Origin: Eucalyptus grandis
Lineage: Eukaryota > Streptophyta > Magnoliopsida > Myrtales > Myrtaceae
Length of the DNA: 64,000 nucleotides
Reading direction: 5' to 3'
NCBI RefSeq assembly: GCF_016545825.1
Contig: NC_052614.1
Span: 35,496,072-35,560,071 of the forward strand
Position numbers and translations under genes: made by a program. The notes under the pieces were generated by a model. The model did not search any database. It saw nothing but the letters and a program-made list of their open reading frames with translations, and was not told the DNA's origin. How positions within the stretch are numbered: the stretch's first letter is position 1; every line of letters begins with the position of its first letter. This document shows, one piece after another, positions 61,441 through 64,000 of the stretch.

Positions 61441-61939
61441 TTCTAAATATCTCTACATATAATATGGGTTAGGCTACACATCACATCTTTTGTCCATGTT
61501 AATAACAATGGTTCGTTTGAGGGTTTTAATCAAAAGGGAAGAGAGGAGAGTGAGGCAAGATATCCTCTTTTATTGTACCTCGTTCTCCTAGTGATAGAAA
61601 CACTCATTAGACTTCTAAATAGTGCCATTGAATTTGTTAAGTGTAAGATTTTGTTTCCTAACCCCATTGAGTGTTGAAAATTGAAAGTTCAACACTTTAT
61701 GAGATTGAGTTTTTTAGATTATATTAATTAGCATTAATTAAAAGACTCAATTATGTTAAAAATTAATTTGGTAAGTAAGGTAAGCATTACTTAATTTCAT
61801 TCAACAGAAAATAAAAATGATGGCAAGTAGAACCTAGTTCATTATATCAATAAAATATACTAAATGATAATTGTTTTTATGTTTGGTAAGACATTAATAA
61901 TATTCAACTATCAACATAAGTAAATGTTATTTTTATTTT

Positions 61940-62302
61940 GGGTTAATATCATTATTAACCTCAAACTAGTACACTTATGATAAATTCACCTTAAATTAAT
62001 TTTTATGTCATAAAAAGTTTTAAACTGGTATACCCATAGCACACCTATCCTAACTGATTTTCTAATGTCACAAAATATCTTAAAATAGTACATTTGTGCC
62101 ACATTTACCTCCATACTGATCTAAAGTGCTACATTTCCCCCAAATTGTAGTAAATCCAAGCTATTTTATTGGTAAACGTGGCACAGTGCACTAGTTTGAA
62201 GTAAACGTGGCACATGTGCATCAATGTGGGATTTTTTATAACGTAAAATTTTGTTCGAGGTAAATGTGCACTAATTTAGGATTTTTTTTATGGTATTAAC
62301 CC
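61940..62302. mobile_element. Mutator-like MITE, GGGTTAATACC family (copy 2)
   Basis: The ends are GGGTTAATATCA and, inverted, GGGTTAATACCATAAAAAA. The arms carry the same kind of units as the element at 47319 (CTCAAACTAGTACACTTATG, TTTAAACTGGTATACCC). The flanks TTTTATTTT and TTTTTTTTT agree at 8 of 9 positions, but they are low complexity, so weak evidence. It is 363 bp, more diverged than copy 1, and has no ORF. Confidence 0.75.
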
Positions 62303-62610
62303 TTTTTTTTTTCAACACTTAAAAGATAGTCAAACCTTCATAGTCAATATTCAAATATCCAACCCTGATTTTTCAATTTTACCGAACAAGTGACAAGCAT
62401 CACCTTTTTTGCTTTTTTTTGCTCCAAAGTACAGATTAATCACCTTTGTTTTCAAATGATCTTAACATCTTTTAGAGGGTGACATTACTTATTTTAAGGT
62501 AGATTTTTGAATTTTGCAATTCTTTAGAAGCATGTCTGATATGCAGGCGAACTTATTAAGATTAGTGTATTGACTCTCGGGTATTCTACTGCTCAAGAGG
62601 ATGAAATGTT

Positions 62611-63278
62611 GGGAAAATTACCAATATAATTTTTAAACATATTGTATGGATATCAATTTAGTCATAATCCTTTAAATTTGGTCAATTTAATCTTAAACAT
62701 TTTGACTATTTGCCAATATAGTCATTCCGATCAATTTTAGCTAACGATCATTAACATGGACATTAGCCATTTTACATGGCATAGCCCACATAAATGGTGG
62801 ATAATTTCTTGCATCTTTTTTAATTTTTCTAAAAAAAATTATATTTTTATATTTTTATATTTTTTCCCTCTTCCTCCGCTAGTCGTTGGGCCTTGACGAT
62901 GTCGTTCAACTAGCCACAGGAGAGGTCTAGAGAGGGTCAACCTCATCGGATGTAGCGAGGGTGAGCCTTGGCTAAGTCTAGTGAGGTCAACCCTGGACAA
63001 GCCAATTGTTAGCCATGGCAATTGGCGAAGGGAGAAGAAAAAAAGAAAAAATTATAAAAAGATATAAAGATTTTAAAAAATGAAAGAGATTATCTATGTC
63101 AGTGCCAGTCATGCCACATAGGATAATCGATATCCACGTCAACAATTGCTAGCCCAAAATTGGATGGAAGGCCCACGTTGACCAATTGTCAAAAGATTTA
63201 AGACTAAATTAACCAAATTATCAAATTTAGGGGCGAACACTATATAATAGATCTAAGACTTTTTTGGTTATGATCCTT
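62611..63278. mobile_element. TIR element with eroded GC-rich core
   Basis: The left arm holds GGTCAATTTAATCTTAAAC and GTCATTCCGATCAATTTTAGC. The right arm holds, inverted, GGTTAATTTAGTCTTAAATC. The flanks TGAAATGTT and AGGAATGTT agree at 7 of 9 positions. The core (62870-63030) has GGGTCAACCTCATCGGATG, TAGCGAGGGTGAGCC and CTAGTGAGGTC, a decayed form of the GC core. It is the best-preserved copy of the family seen at 37230 and 48205. Confidence 0.65.
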
Positions 63279-63825
63279 AGGAATGTTACATGTAATTTAG
63301 GAGGGGTGCGCTCACTAACAAGGATTATAAACCTCTTATTGGGAGGATAAGATCAAGATTTGATAATTGGATTGTGGGAAAAGAAAAACACTTATGCTGT
63401 AAATAACCATTATTTTTTCTCAAATAAGTATATATTTTAAGAAAAATAAGTTTCTAAAGATTTGGTCTAATTTGGGAGATAGAAAAAAATTGCAATAAGA
63501 AAAATTTAATTTACCAAAGATTTGAACTTAAGATTAAAGAGATTCTCATCAAAGTTAAAATTTAAAAAGTAAATTATCTTCATTTAAGTGAATTAGCATG
63601 AACTGACAAAGTCTATATATGTAACGGCATGAAACCAAGCACCTCTAAATTTCTCTCCTGTGAAATACTACATAGCCTGAGTGAGTTGATTACCGACTTA
63701 AGTAAAGAAGCCAATAATTAGTGGATCATCGCTTCAGTAAAGAATCAAGTACCTCAATTAGAGCTTAGACATGGTTAAATCAAGCAAATGCTGCGAAACG
63801 ATGCATGCTATGAATTTAGTCAAGA

Positions 63826-64000
63826 GAAGAATATTCAAAAGTGCCAAAAGTTGTGTACAGATCATTTTAGTGCCATAAGTTTTTTTTTTTTTTTTTTTTT
63901 GAATCACTTAATTGCCACTTTTTTAAAAAATGATTACTTAAGTGCTAACTCTGATATGGATCGCCAAAAAATTGATGTGACTGTAATTTATTAATTTCTC
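63826..64000. mobile_element. Left arm of a TIR element, cut by the window edge
   Basis: GAATATTCAAAAGTGCCAAAAGTTGTGTACA, a poly(T) run and TTACTTAAGTGCTAACTCTGAT follow the same order as the left arm of the element at 39827. The right arm would lie beyond 64000. Confidence 0.6.

Overview
The window is nuclear DNA from a flowering plant. Its genes are split by GT-AG introns, its two protein genes match dicot families, and most of the rest is plant-type transposable-element debris. The gene sequences and the GC-rich-core transposons make me suspect a woody rosid, possibly Myrtaceae such as Eucalyptus. That is inference, not something the sequence proves.

Two protein genes form a convergent pair. 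On the plus strand (18614-25828) is a complete six-exon gene for a 488-residue triple-KH RNA-binding protein of the PEPPER/FLK family. On the minus strand (31939-26627) is a five-exon basic helix-loop-helix gene of the bHLH35 type. Its last exon codes only 29 residues and lies beyond a 3.9-kb intron. Its third exon is 232 nt long between phase-0 introns and carries a frameshift, so only about 103 of about 242 residues can be read. A third gene relic (15792-16148, minus) is the last exon of a receptor-like cytoplasmic kinase with two in-frame stops.

The remainder is mobile or repetitive. A decayed L1-type LINE (minus, about 3.0-8.75 kb) keeps recognisable endonuclease, reverse transcriptase, zf-RVT and RNase H segments. 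A diverged tandem array with a period of about 188 bp follows (about 8.95-10.1 kb). Next is a 2.95-kb solo LTR (11277-14228, site duplication AAAGG) that sits inside the tail of an older related LTR. At 33103-34608 is a compact minus-strand LTR element with a 609-bp interior, an initiator-Met primer site and no coding capacity. At 57769-61160 a 3.4-kb solo LTR (site duplication AAAGA) has split an older Ty1/copia remnant.

Between 37 and 64 kb, with one more at 0.9-2.3 kb, lies a set of non-autonomous inverted-repeat elements. Five have 9- or 10-bp target duplications that are perfect or one base off, as Mutator-like elements make; others are weaker. One holds a nested 1-kb PIF/Harbinger-like element flanked by TAA. 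Several of these, from different end families, carry the same kind of GC-rich core built from CCTCGCC/GGCGAGG units, which is the most unusual pattern in the window.

I saw no tRNA, rRNA or CRISPR locus. Long stretches (34.6-37.2, 45.1-47.3 and 52.6-55.7 kb) show nothing I can name.
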